From Clostridium frigoris (GTDB taxonomy: Bacteria; Bacillota; Clostridia; Clostridiales; Clostridiaceae), in NCBI RefSeq assembly GCF_018861865.1, contig NZ_JAHLDV010000008.1, forward strand, positions 61,209-125,208: a stretch of DNA of 64,000 nt. Reading direction: 5' to 3'. The notes beneath the pieces are model-generated. The model saw nothing but the letters and a program-made list of their open reading frames with translations. It made no database searches and was not told the DNA's origin. The translations under genes were made by a program, and so were the position numbers. The first letter of the stretch is position 1, and the number at the start of each line of letters is the position of its first letter. Positions 50,378 through 59,525 of this stretch are shown piece by piece.

Positions 50378-51124
50378 TTATAACTTATTAATGATGCTTG
50401 CTAAATATCCTGCACCAAAGCCATTGTCAATGTTAACAACACTGACTCCACTAGAGCAACTATTTAACATACTAAGTAGTGCAGCAAGCCCTTTAAAGCT
50501 AGCACCGTAGCCTACACTTGTTGGAACAGCTATAACTGGTTTATCAACTAATCCCCCAACAACGCTTGTTAGTGCTCCTTCCATTCCTGCCACAGTTATA
50601 ATTACCTTAGCGCGCCTTATAACATCTAAATTGTCAAAAAGCCTATGAATGCCCGCTACACCCACATCATAAATTCTTTCAACCCTATTTCCAAAAATTT
50701 CAGCAGTAACAGCCGCTTCTTCAGCTACAGGTATATCAGAGGTTCCTCCTGTTACTAATGCAATATATGTACTCGAAGGTTCAACTGACTTTCTTTTAAT
50801 TACAATTGTTCTCGCAAGTTCATTATACTGCGCATCCCCACATATTTCTTTAACACCTTCATACATAACCTTAGTAGCCCTTGTTCCAAGAATGTTAACA
50901 TCCTTAGTGAGCATTAGACTAACTATTCCTTTTATCTGCTTAACAGTTTTACCTTCACAATATATAACCTCTGGATACCCAACTCTAAGTTCTCTATGAT
51001 TATCTATTTTTGCAAATCCTAAATCTGAATAAGACAGATCTTTTAACTTATCCATACCATCTTCAATAGATATATCGCCATTTTTTATGTTTTTAAGAAA
51101 GTTCTCCATCTCTTTTGAATTCAT
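50378..51124 (-). CDS. larB: Nickel-pincer cofactor biosynthesis protein LarB
   Basis: A 248-residue enzyme that carboxylates and hydrolyses nicotinic acid adenine dinucleotide to start nickel-pincer nucleotide synthesis. The AIR-carboxylase-like C-terminal domain (about 115-240) shows [41 protein letters not shown] and [32 protein letters not shown] precedes the ATG. It follows larC by 37 bases in one transcription unit. No larA or larE is seen in the window. Confidence 0.95.
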   Translation of the reverse strand: MNSKEMENFLKNIKNGDISIEDGMDKLKDLSYSDLGFAKIDNHRELRVGYPEVIYCEGKTVKQIKGIVSLMLTKDVNILGTRATKVMYEGVKEICGDAQYNELARTIVIKRKSVEPSSTYIALVTGGTSDIPVAEEAAVTAEIFGNRVERIYDVGVAGIHRLFDNLDVIRRAKVIITVAGMEGALTSVVGGLVDKPVIAVPTSVGYGASFKGLAALLSMLNSCSSGVSVVNIDNGFGAGYLASIINKL

Positions 51125-51161
51125 ATGTCACCCACCTTTTTAAATTTAAAGTCCCATTATT

Positions 51162-52562
51162 TTATACTTTAGTATAATATTGTATTTCATTTCTTAATTT
51201 CTCGTATACTTCACTTATAGGTACACCGACACTTTTAGCTATTCTCTTGCATTCTTCATATTCAAACTTGCTTTTTATTTTTTCTCCTTTATAGTAAGAC
51301 TCTTTTACAGTAACTTCGCCATAACTAGTATTTACTTTAATAAACTTCCTTTTAAGTTTTGTTTTATCTACTTTAAAACTTCTTACTCCAAGGGTAGTAG
51401 TTTCTCTAAACAGTATTTCCTTCATCCTTGTAGTTTTATCTTCCTCACATAAAATACTTATTTTTACGCTTGGTCTCCCTTTTTTCATTATAATTGGAGT
51501 TATATATGCATCCAAAGCGCCCTCGTTAAAAACCATATCAATAATATACTCATATAACTCAGGATTCATATCATCTATATTACATTCAATAATTTGCTCA
51601 ACTGTTTCATCATCATATTTCGTGCTAATTATTTGTTTATCTACTTCCTCTACTAACATGACTCTTAGTACATTAGGTATTTCAGTATCTCTGTTTCCTA
51701 TTCCATAACCAATTTTATTTATAATAAAATTGTTATCATCTTTAAATTCACAGACGTTAGCTGCAAGAATTGCAGCTCCAGTAGGGGTTGTAGTTTCAAA
51801 TGGTACTGCTCCAAGTTTTACTGGAATTCCCTTCAAAATCTCAACAGTAGCAGGCGCTGGCACTGGTATAAGGCCATGTGCACACTTAACGAACCCGCCA
51901 CCAAGTTCCACAGAAGAACTCATTATTTTATCAACATTTAAACAAGTTAAACAAATAGCAGCTCCCACTATATCAACGATAGAATCTACCGCTCCTACCT
52001 CATGAAAATGAATTTCATATAATGGTTTTCCATGAACCTTTGCCTCAGCTAACGCAACCTTCATAAATATTTTCATACTTAATTCTTTAACTTTAGAACT
52101 TAACTCACTTGAATTTATAATTTTCTCTATATCATTAAGATTTCTTTGGTCCTTATGAATATGCTCAATGCCTGTATGTACATGCGTATGAGCGCCTTCA
52201 TTGTCATTGTGGAGATGTTCATGATGGTGCTCATGAAGATGTACCTCACTAACTTCCTCATGAGAATGTTGATGATTATGCTCACATTCATCATGATTAT
52301 GCTCACCTCCAGCATGATCATGCTCACCCTCAGCATGATTATGTTCACTTTCAGCATGATCATGCTCTTGTAAAATTACATCCACCTTCGTTCCCTCTAT
52401 GCCTTTTCTGATATCCCTTGAAACTTTTATTTCATATCCATTTAAATTGAGCTTACTTAACTCATCTACTAAATATTTTTTATCTATACCTAAATCTAGT
52501 AATGCCCCTAAATTCATATCCCCACTGATACCTGAAAAACAATCATAATAAAGTATTTTCAT
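51162..52562 (-). CDS. larC: Nickel-pincer cofactor nickel insertase LarC
   Basis: A 466-residue single-frame LarC (in Lactobacillus it is made by a frameshift between two ORFs). It inserts nickel into the pincer nucleotide in a CTP-dependent way. The N-terminus ILYYDCFSGISGDMNLGAL is diagnostic, as are HFHEVGAVDSIVDIVGAA and TPTGAAILAAN. Residues 67-137 are an unusually long His/Glu/Asp-rich segment with about two dozen histidines in HDHA/HNHA repeats, plausibly nickel storage. The start at 52562 follows TGGAGTGGG. Confidence 0.95.
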   Translation of the reverse strand: MKILYYDCFSGISGDMNLGALLDLGIDKKYLVDELSKLNLNGYEIKVSRDIRKGIEGTKVDVILQEHDHAESEHNHAEGEHDHAGGEHNHDECEHNHQHSHEEVSEVHLHEHHHEHLHNDNEGAHTHVHTGIEHIHKDQRNLNDIEKIINSSELSSKVKELSMKIFMKVALAEAKVHGKPLYEIHFHEVGAVDSIVDIVGAAICLTCLNVDKIMSSSVELGGGFVKCAHGLIPVPAPATVEILKGIPVKLGAVPFETTTPTGAAILAANVCEFKDDNNFIINKIGYGIGNRDTEIPNVLRVMLVEEVDKQIISTKYDDETVEQIIECNIDDMNPELYEYIIDMVFNEGALDAYITPIIMKKGRPSVKISILCEEDKTTRMKEILFRETTTLGVRSFKVDKTKLKRKFIKVNTSYGEVTVKESYYKGEKIKSKFEYEECKRIAKSVGVPISEVYEKLRNEIQYYTKV

Positions 52563-52650
52563 TCTAACCCACTCCATTTCTTTTGTATTTATTACATTGT
52601 ACCAAATAAATAAATAATATAGCATAAATTTTTCTTTAAAATAAAAGAAA

Positions 52651-52681
52651 AGAAGAAAATTGTGTTTTACAATTTTCTTCT
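52651..52681 (-). terminator. Terminator after the GT4 gene at 52692
   Basis: AGAAGAAAATTGT and ACAATTTTCTTCT form a perfect 13-bp stem with a five-base loop, and the minus strand continues T-rich. Confidence 0.9.
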
Positions 52682-52691
52682 CATAAATTAA

Positions 52692-53876
52692 TTATGTCAC
52701 TTTTTGGTTTTGTAACATACAGCTTTGTTTTTCAACTTCCATATAAATTTTCTCAACATTTTCACCAAAACACTTAGAAGATAATGGTTCTATTCCATCA
52801 TAAGCATTTTTTACCATTGAATCACGTTCCTCTTTATTAATTAGAACTTCAGATAATATGTTGGCTAAGTCTTCATCTTTATAAAATACTCTTCCATTAA
52901 TTTTATCTTTAATCATACCATCCAAGTTCTTATCATACTTAGCGACAACAGGAATTTGTGCCGCCATTGCTTCTGCAAAAGTTAATCCTTGTGTCTCAGT
53001 AAGAGATGCCCCTACAAACACATCGCCCATCTGATAATACTTTCCAATTTCAGACCAAGGCTTTTCACCAGCAAATACTACAGATTTCTCAATACCTAGA
53101 TGCTTAGATAACATTTCTAAGCTTTCACGCTCCGGTCCATCACCAACAAGAAGCAATTTACAACTTGGTATTTTGCGAATTAATTCTTTAATGCTATTTA
53201 TAATTACATCTATGCTTTTTTCTTTCGCTATACGCCCAATATATAATACAACTGGTTGGGTTTCATTTATTCCAAAAGATTTTTTTTCTTCGTTAATAAT
53301 TTTGTCATCAAAGTTACCTTTTCTGAAGGGTTCAATATTAACTCCTGTAGGTATTACATCGATATGTCTTCTTAAACCGTACTGTTGCAATGCATCTTTC
53401 ACTTTTTTGGTAGGTACTATTATAGCACTGCAATCTCTACAATATAGCTTACTTACCTTTTTTGCGAATTGTGATGCAGGCTTAAGCATTATACCACTTG
53501 ATACATAATGAATATAATCTTCATACATTGTATGGTACGTGTGAACCACAGGGATATCTAATCTTTTAGCAACTATTCTCCCAAATATACCTATACTAAA
53601 TTCTGTTTGTGTATGTATTATATCTAAGTCTAGTTTTTTTATCTTATTCATAATTTTATGTGAATATATTATTCCCACCCTTTGAGAAGGTAAAAGAAAG
53701 AACGGTAAACTAGGTAATCTTATTATGCCTTCCTTCTCTTCTACATCTGGGTGCGTAACTGTAATAATAGTTACACTATGTCCAAGTCTAATTAACTCAT
53801 TTCTTAGTATCATAGTAGATGTAACCACTCCACTTACTTGCGGATAATAAGCATCAGTAAAAATTCCAATATTCAT
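52692..53876 (-). CDS. GT4 glycosyltransferase, diacylglycerol glucosyltransferase-like
   Basis: A 394-residue GT-B enzyme. IGIFTDAYYPQVSGVVTST at the N-terminus and the VHTYHTMYEDYIHYV segment are typical of the monoglucosyl-diacylglycerol synthase/LPS-like subgroup; donor-domain motifs are GRIAKEKS and the EX7E in ETQGLTFAE. It is probably a membrane-associated glycolipid synthase, but the acceptor is inference. AAAGGGGACTGATT precedes the ATG. Confidence 0.9.
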   Translation of the reverse strand: MNIGIFTDAYYPQVSGVVTSTMILRNELIRLGHSVTIITVTHPDVEEKEGIIRLPSLPFFLLPSQRVGIIYSHKIMNKIKKLDLDIIHTQTEFSIGIFGRIVAKRLDIPVVHTYHTMYEDYIHYVSSGIMLKPASQFAKKVSKLYCRDCSAIIVPTKKVKDALQQYGLRRHIDVIPTGVNIEPFRKGNFDDKIINEEKKSFGINETQPVVLYIGRIAKEKSIDVIINSIKELIRKIPSCKLLLVGDGPERESLEMLSKHLGIEKSVVFAGEKPWSEIGKYYQMGDVFVGASLTETQGLTFAEAMAAQIPVVAKYDKNLDGMIKDKINGRVFYKDEDLANILSEVLINKEERDSMVKNAYDGIEPLSSKCFGENVEKIYMEVEKQSCMLQNQKVT

Positions 53877-54071
53877 AATCAGTCCCCTTTAATTACTATA
53901 ATTTTCTTATGAAAATTCTTTCATTTAATAAGCATTAACGTTCTTGCTTATTTATTCATAAATGCAGAAAAATCAAAGATTAACAGGAGTAAAAGGTAAT
54001 TAATTTCCATAACCGTATAGTAATAATTATATTAATACATTTGAAGAATAAATCAAAAATCATTTAATAAT

Positions 54072-55103
54072 TTACCTATTTTTTTTTGGCCATATCTTCT
54101 TATAAAAACTTTTCCACATGCCAAGCACGCTCTCTCTAGAATAAAAATTGTGCCCTCGAATTGCCTTTTGTTTAGCCTGCTCATAATAATCTGCATCATT
54201 CTTTAATTTTTGTATAGCCTTCATGAAACCTTCATTATCATGTTCTTTTAAATAATAGTCAAATAATATATCTTCATAAAGTTCCAAATCTCTTAAAAGC
54301 ACCGGAGTAGATGTATTCATCGCTTCAAGTATTGACATAGGAAAAAGTTCGTTATATGATGGCATAAAAAGAAGATCCGATACATTATATATATCATTCA
54401 TCAAATCTCTATCAACTATTCCTGTAAATAAAATATTTTTAGGTGCAGTCTCCATTTCACTTTTTAATTCCTTATATCCATCAGTAATACCTCCAAAAGA
54501 AAATCCACCTGCCCAGATAAATTGAATATCTGGCATTTTTCTTGCGATGTCAATAAAATCAATAACACCTTTTCTGGTTTGTATTTGGCCCACTCCAAGC
54601 ACAGAAAACGCGTCTCTTGCAATTTTCAGTTTATCCTTTGCTATATATTTCTTTTCATCTGTAAGGTTATAGAATTTTTCAGTTGAAACAAAATTAGGTA
54701 TATACGTAATTCTTTTTTTATCAATATTATAAGCCTCAAGTCTTGGTATAAAATTAGGATTTACTGTAACTAGATAATCCATACTCTTATAAAAACTTAT
54801 AATATATTTATAAAAAATATTTTTTATTATATGAGGCAATTTTATGCTTCCTTCAATAGTCTCAGGCAAAAAATGCACATAACCCACTGTTACACCTTTT
54901 CTTTTAGCAAAATATATGCTTAAATAATGCTTAAGGTCGATAGTGTGATAATGCATTATATCAGTTCTTTCTTTTTTATTCACCACAACTTTATATTCTT
55001 TATCTAATCCATTCCGGACTAAATCTACTTGTTCGAGATATGCTGATCCTACCCCTTGACCTTTTATTTTGTCTGCTGATGACAGCATATTTATAGTAGG
55101 CAT
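54072..55103 (-). CDS. GT4 glycosyltransferase
   Basis: A 343-residue GT-B enzyme: MPTINMLSSADKIKGQGVGSAY at the N-terminus, VGQIQTRKGVIDF as donor-site loop, and the EX7E motif ELFPMSILE. It differs from the coat-type GT4s and lies 195 bases from the glycolipid-type enzyme in the same orientation, so the two may act in one pathway. The start at 55103 follows GGGAGTGACTATT. Confidence 0.88.
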   Translation of the reverse strand: MPTINMLSSADKIKGQGVGSAYLEQVDLVRNGLDKEYKVVVNKKERTDIMHYHTIDLKHYLSIYFAKRKGVTVGYVHFLPETIEGSIKLPHIIKNIFYKYIISFYKSMDYLVTVNPNFIPRLEAYNIDKKRITYIPNFVSTEKFYNLTDEKKYIAKDKLKIARDAFSVLGVGQIQTRKGVIDFIDIARKMPDIQFIWAGGFSFGGITDGYKELKSEMETAPKNILFTGIVDRDLMNDIYNVSDLLFMPSYNELFPMSILEAMNTSTPVLLRDLELYEDILFDYYLKEHDNEGFMKAIQKLKNDADYYEQAKQKAIRGHNFYSRESVLGMWKSFYKKIWPKKNR

Positions 55104-55220
55104 AATAGTCACTCCCATTCAATTAACCTCGTTATTATATTATTGTACTCTATTTTTATTAAATATTGATTAATATTACCTTAAAAATTCCTTAAATTTT
55201 TTAAGTATGCTATAAATACC

Positions 55221-55358
55221 TATTAAATCATCTCCTGCGGAGCTGAAATATTAACAACTTTGGAAGCAGATTTAGACTGCCACCAAAATAATTTTACTGG
55301 GCTAGACAACTGCCACTTATAGAAGATATCAGACTTGAAGCTTCCAAAATGTTGTTAA
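55221..55358 (-). repeat. Dispersed 108-bp inverted-repeat element, copy 2
   Basis: The core 55251-55358 is the reverse complement of copy 1 at 32325-32432, of exactly the same length, with about eight mismatches; the similarity extends outward to about 55221. The terminal repeats are TTAACAAC and GTTGTTAA. It takes up about a third of the 396-base gap between a GT4 gene and the CotF-like pair; the rest is AT-rich with no gene. Confidence 0.92.
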
Positions 55359-55499
55359 AAATATTTTTCCCCACTTTAATCTATTCTATTAAAATAAATT
55401 ATTTTATATTTTATTACATCAATTTACCACTTATATTTAAATGTAAAATGTAGATAATAATTTTGTAGCGGTTTTAATAAATTAGTGGAGGTAATAAAC

Positions 55500-55709
55500 A
55501 TGATGAATACTGAAAATAAACAACTTGAAAGTAACAATTTAAAAGTAATTAAAGATCAGTTGGGATATGAATCACTTCTTAACAAAAAATTTAATGAGTA
55601 TGGTACACAATGCACTGATCAGAATTTAAAAAATCTTTGTACTGAAGCTAGTAATACTCACAAACAAAATTTTAATACATTAAAGACCTACCTTGATTCT
55701 CATCAATAA
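55500..55709 (+). CDS. Small CotF-like/ferritin-like helical protein
   Basis: A 69-residue helical protein (KVIKDQLGYESLLNKKFNEY) with two cysteines. Its length and composition resemble the short partner proteins that precede CotF-type coat proteins in clostridia. GTGGAGGTAATAAAC precedes tandem ATGs; the first is at 55500. It is followed 22 bases later by a CotF-family gene, so both are probably made together in late sporulation. Confidence 0.78.
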   Translation: MMNTENKQLESNNLKVIKDQLGYESLLNKKFNEYGTQCTDQNLKNLCTEASNTHKQNFNTLKTYLDSHQ

Positions 55710-55731
55710 TATATAAATGGAGGGATATTAA

Positions 55732-55992
55732 ATGACTGAAAAAGAATTGATGCAAGACTTACTCGCTTCCGAAAAACAAACTATTACAGCTTATAGTACA
55801 GGAATAACTGAATCTTCTTGTGCAAATTTGAGGAATACACTAATTGGTAATTTTAAAAATGATCAAAACATTCAATATATGATATTTGATGCTATGAAAC
55901 AAAAGGGATGGTATCCTACAAAGGATGCTCCAGATAACGAAGTTCAACAATTAAAAGATGAAGCTAATCAAATGTTGAGTGAATTAAAATAA
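55732..55992 (+). CDS. Spore coat protein, CotF family
   Basis: An 86-residue CotF-type protein. Family landmarks are DLLASEKQTITAYSTGITESS followed by LRN, and the C-terminal MKQKGWYPTKDAP. Such proteins have a two-helix ferritin-like fold and are structural coat components. ATGGAGGGATATTAA precedes the ATG. A strong terminator follows. Confidence 0.9.
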   Translation: MTEKELMQDLLASEKQTITAYSTGITESSCANLRNTLIGNFKNDQNIQYMIFDAMKQKGWYPTKDAPDNEVQQLKDEANQMLSELK

Positions 55993-56025
55993 TCATCTAT
56001 AATGAAATAAATTTTTATTAATTTT

Positions 56026-56067
56026 AAAAACCCTCTAACATATATAATAACATGTTAGAGGGTTTTT
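56026..56067. terminator. Terminator after the CotF gene
   Basis: A perfect 16-bp stem, AAAAACCCTCTAACAT and its complement, with a ten-base loop and T-rich tail. It can also serve the convergent CPBP gene. Confidence 0.93.
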
Positions 56068-56090
56068 AATTGCTTTCATAATCACCATAT

Positions 56091-56933
56091 TTATACTTCT
56101 ATAAATTGATTATATATCTCTGACTTATTCTTTATTTCATTTTGTTTATATCCATCACAAGCAATTATTAAAAGTATAAACCCAATAAATAGGAACATTA
56201 CATGAATTTCTAAGGCATAGTTTCCACCTATTAATGAAAAGAACGAAGAAAATGACAGAGCAAGCATATTATTAATAAAATGTGCAAATATACTTAAATA
56301 AATTGACTTGGAACTTAAATATATAAATCCAAGAACTATTCCTAATAAAAATGCATTTATGCCTTGAGGAATGTTCATATGAACTATTGCAAACAGTAAT
56401 GCAGATACCACAATCGCTATAAATGGATTTATTTTTTTAGACATTCCTTTTAATAATATCCCTCTAAAAATAATTTCTTCGTATATAGGTGCTACAATTA
56501 TAACACCAATTATTGATACAATTGGAGGTACAGCAAGTTCATTAAATACCTCATTTATAAAACTCGGCATAGATATGCCTCTTATCCAAAATATCAAACT
56601 ATTATCAAATATAAATCTAAATGCTATAATCATAAGTGTTGCATAAACAAAATTCATGTAATTTAAATGAGGCTTATGTTTTTGCTCATTTGATCTATTA
56701 CTAAGCCATTTAAATAAAACAATAATAACATAATATTTTACCAATACTCCAAAAATAAAAATTACATAAGGCAATGTTTTTTCAAATCTCCCAGAGAATA
56801 AATTTGTAATCTCTATAGGTACCTGTCCAAATCCCTCTAGTAAAATTGATAGAAACATTACAAATAGAGCTTTAATAATCCCCATTTTTTTAATATTGAT
56901 TGTTCCATTTTCTATGTTTTCTAAAAATTTCAT
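56091..56933 (-). CDS. CPBP-family intramembrane metalloprotease
   Basis: A 280-residue membrane protein with about seven to eight helices. The CPBP/Abi motifs are EEIIFRGILLKG (paired Glu and Arg) and two His motifs, IVHMNIPQG and FAHFINN. The family includes Rce1-like prenyl proteases and bacteriocin-immunity or stress-signalling proteins; the substrate here is unknown. The ribosome-binding site is weak (GAGAGTG). No bacteriocin gene is next to it. Confidence 0.9.
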   Translation of the reverse strand: MKFLENIENGTINIKKMGIIKALFVMFLSILLEGFGQVPIEITNLFSGRFEKTLPYVIFIFGVLVKYYVIIVLFKWLSNRSNEQKHKPHLNYMNFVYATLMIIAFRFIFDNSLIFWIRGISMPSFINEVFNELAVPPIVSIIGVIIVAPIYEEIIFRGILLKGMSKKINPFIAIVVSALLFAIVHMNIPQGINAFLLGIVLGFIYLSSKSIYLSIFAHFINNMLALSFSSFFSLIGGNYALEIHVMFLFIGFILLIIACDGYKQNEIKNKSEIYNQFIEV

Positions 56934-57305
56934 TTAATCACACTCTCTATTTTTTTGTAACTTTCAACAACTTTAATATGGTCCTTCTATATTACTTCAC
57001 TTAATATTATTACATATATAGCAATATTCTTTATTCTTTGATCTAACACTATATATCTTTATTTTTATTAATGTGTTTTTTTTAGTTTTATCATTATATA
57101 ATTTGTACTCTTCTATAAATCCTGAGCTATATTTCCTTATAAACCCCATTAAAACTTCAAATTCTCCTAACTGCTGTAAACCTCACCATCCTTTCTCTTA
57201 CTATAATTTAAAGTGTACCATATATTTTGTAGAATGATGTTAACTCAATAAAAATTTTGCTATAAATACTACTATTATCTATATATTTTTTCCACAAACC
57301 AAAAA

Positions 57306-57354
57306 AATCTGTGTTTTTGTGTATTGTAATTTCCAATACATAAAAACACAGATT
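57306..57354. terminator. Terminator after the CAP-domain gene
   Basis: A 21-bp stem with one mismatch and a seven-base loop, followed on the minus strand by T7. It is the only feature of the 434-base gap between the CPBP and CAP genes; the rest is AT-rich with no gene that I can support. Confidence 0.9.
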
Positions 57355-57367
57355 AATATTAAGTTAT

Positions 57368-58102
57368 TTATTTACCTATAAATTCTTGAGTCCAATAAAT
57401 AGATCCACTTTTATCTTTTGCTATTCCAACACCAATATCAGTAAAATCTTTACTTAAAATATTAGCTTTGTGTCCTGGAGAGTTCATCCAGCCAGTCATT
57501 ACTAAGGCCGCTGTTTGTTGACCCATTGCAATGTTTTCACCAGCTGCTGTATATGTAATACCGAATTGTTTCATCATATCAAAAGGTGATCCATAAGTTG
57601 GTGATGTATGATCAAAATAATTATTAGTTACCATATCGCCAGATTTTGTTCTAGCTACATTTGAAAGCTGTGAATTATCCTTTAAAGCAGCTAGTCCAAC
57701 TTTTGCTCTTTCCTGATTAACTAGTGTTACTACTTCTTTTTCCATCTTACTATTAGCAGTTGTAGTTGATGCTGTTGATGCTTTTGTAGCAGTCGTCTTT
57801 GCAGGTGCTGTCTTCGTAGGAACTGCCTTTGCAGGTGCTGCCTTTGTAGGTGTTGCCTTTGTAGGTGTTGCCTTTGCAGGTGCTGCCTTTGCAGGTGTTG
57901 CCTTTGCAGGAGTCGTTGCCTGAACTTTTAGCATTGCACCCTTTGGAACTGCAATTCCGTACTTAGCACATATAGCTTGTATACTTTCTACTGAGTTAAC
58001 TTGTTTTACTGTACTACAATCCTGTGCGTACACTGTTGAACCTATTCCTGTTGTTGCTAAAATACCTAAAGTTAATATTAATGCTCTTAAAGATTTCTTC
58101 AT
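57368..58102 (-). CDS. Secreted CAP/SCP-domain protein with Pro/Ala/Lys repeats
   Basis: A 244-residue exported protein: signal peptide (about 1-26, cut near VYA-QD), a 35-residue segment, nine imperfect five-residue repeats of the type ATPAK (about 64-109; DNA 57776-57913), and a C-terminal CAP domain (about 120-244). CAP motifs FDHTSPTYGSPFDMM, AGENIAMGQ and NSPGHKANIL match the YkwD family found in spore-associated and wall proteins. The cationic repeat could bind the anionic wall. GTGAGGTACAAAAG precedes the ATG. Confidence 0.93.
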   Translation of the reverse strand: MKKSLRALILTLGILATTGIGSTVYAQDCSTVKQVNSVESIQAICAKYGIAVPKGAMLKVQATTPAKATPAKAAPAKATPTKATPTKAAPAKAVPTKTAPAKTTATKASTASTTTANSKMEKEVVTLVNQERAKVGLAALKDNSQLSNVARTKSGDMVTNNYFDHTSPTYGSPFDMMKQFGITYTAAGENIAMGQQTAALVMTGWMNSPGHKANILSKDFTDIGVGIAKDKSGSIYWTQEFIGK

Positions 58103-58328
58103 CTTTTGTACCTCACCCTCTAATTTTATTATACAAAGTATGTTTTTCTTCTTTGTATACCTATACTAACATCTAAATGAGGTTTACGGTTTATTTATTG
58201 GTGGTATTTTTGTAATATTATGTCGTAATTTCATATAATTGTAGTTAGAATAGAATAATAACTAAGCATATTCCTATAAAAACAGAATCAATGTGACTCA
58301 ATTATATAATTTTTGACTTGTTATTTTC

Positions 58329-58357
58329 TTGACTTTTACATTGAAACCGTTTAGCAT
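58329..58357 (+). promoter_or_regulatory. Putative promoter of the PTS-IIC-like gene
   Basis: TTGACT (58329-58334), 17 bases, TAGCAT (58352-58357), followed by the ATG at 58394. Confidence 0.5.
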
Positions 58358-58393
58358 TAAAAATAAACTTGGTATTATAAGGAGTTAAAAACA

Positions 58394-59437
58394 ATGAATA
58401 TTTTAGTAGGCACTGGTCTTTTATTATTAGTATTAGCTTTATTTACACTTTTTAGTTATAAAGCACCTCACGGAATGAAAGCGATGGGTGCACTAGCAAG
58501 TGCTGCCTGTGCAAGCTTTCTAGTTGAAGCTTTTCACTCTGCATTTTTTGGTGATGTATTAAAGATAAAATTTTTAAAAGAAGTTGGGTTATCTAATGGT
58601 AGCTTAGGAGGCGTAGCAGCTGCAATACTTGTACCTCTAGCTCTTGGAGTTTCACCGATATATGCCGTATTGCTTGGGCTATCTTGTTCTGGTCTTGGCA
58701 TCATACCCGGATTTATAGCTGGATATTTTATGTCATTTATAGTTAAATTTCTAGAGAAGAAATTGCCAGCGGGCTTAGACTTAATAGTTATAATTGTTTT
58801 TGCAGCTCCATTAACTAGATTTATAGGAAACTGTATGACTCCTATAGTAAATTCTACATTGTTAAACATTGGTAGGATTTTAACTTCCGCATCAAGTTCT
58901 AGCCCAATAATAATGGGTATAGTTCTTGGAGGAACAATAACCGTTGTTGCCACTGCTCCACTTAGTTCAATGGCTTTAACAGCAATGCTTGGACTTACCG
59001 GTGCACCTATGGCTATAGGCGCATTATCAGTATTTGGTTCATCATTTATGAATTTTGTATTATTTACAAGAATGAAATTTGGAAGTAAAAAAGATACAAT
59101 TTCAGTAGCTATAGAACCTCTAACACAAGCTGATATAACCACAGCAAATCCCATACCAATTTATGTGACTAATTTTATAGGTGGTTCTTTATGTGGAGTA
59201 ATAATTGCATTAATGGGACTTATAAATAATACTCCAGGTACAGCAACCCCTATAGCAGGGTTCGCAGTAATGTTTGCATATAATCCAGCTTCTAAAGTGC
59301 TAATAACAGCCTTAGGTTGTATTATAGTTAGTATTTTCAGTGGTTACATAGGGTCTATTATTTTTAAAAATTATAAAATACATACTGCTGCAGAGATTCG
59401 CGGAGAGATTACCCCACATTTAGAAGAAGTATCATAA
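58394..59437 (+). CDS. PTS EIIC-like membrane permease
   Basis: A 347-residue membrane protein with about nine helices, rich in Gly and Ala, with the segment KAPHGMKAMGALASAACASF near the start and APLTRFIGNCMTPIVN in the middle. This fits the PF13303-type PTS IIC family, whose substrates are mostly unknown. No IIA or IIB gene lies nearby, so it either uses partners elsewhere or transports without phosphorylation. ATAAGGAGTTAAAAAC precedes the ATG. Confidence 0.85.
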   Translation: MNILVGTGLLLLVLALFTLFSYKAPHGMKAMGALASAACASFLVEAFHSAFFGDVLKIKFLKEVGLSNGSLGGVAAAILVPLALGVSPIYAVLLGLSCSGLGIIPGFIAGYFMSFIVKFLEKKLPAGLDLIVIIVFAAPLTRFIGNCMTPIVNSTLLNIGRILTSASSSSPIIMGIVLGGTITVVATAPLSSMALTAMLGLTGAPMAIGALSVFGSSFMNFVLFTRMKFGSKKDTISVAIEPLTQADITTANPIPIYVTNFIGGSLCGVIIALMGLINNTPGTATPIAGFAVMFAYNPASKVLITALGCIIVSIFSGYIGSIIFKNYKIHTAAEIRGEITPHLEEVS

Positions 59438-59474
59438 TAAAGTAATAGGTCATATTCTGGCATGTTAATTAAAA

Positions 59475-59511
59475 AAACACAAGGTACATTTTATTTTTAT
59501 ACCTTGTGTTT
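59475..59511. terminator. Bidirectional terminator between PTS-IIC and topB
   Basis: AACACAAGGTA pairs with TACCTTGTGTT around a T-rich loop, with A and T tails. Confidence 0.85.
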
Positions 59512-59525
59512 TGTGTTATCCTATA

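Noticed and set aside
52127..52373. ORFs of Met/Ile/His-poor low complexity on both strands
   Set aside because: They are shadows of the histidine-codon repeats in larC.
58534..59154. A 206-codon minus-strand ORF opposite the PTS-IIC-like gene
   Set aside because: Antisense shadow; no ribosome-binding site and the plus-strand product is a convincing membrane protein.
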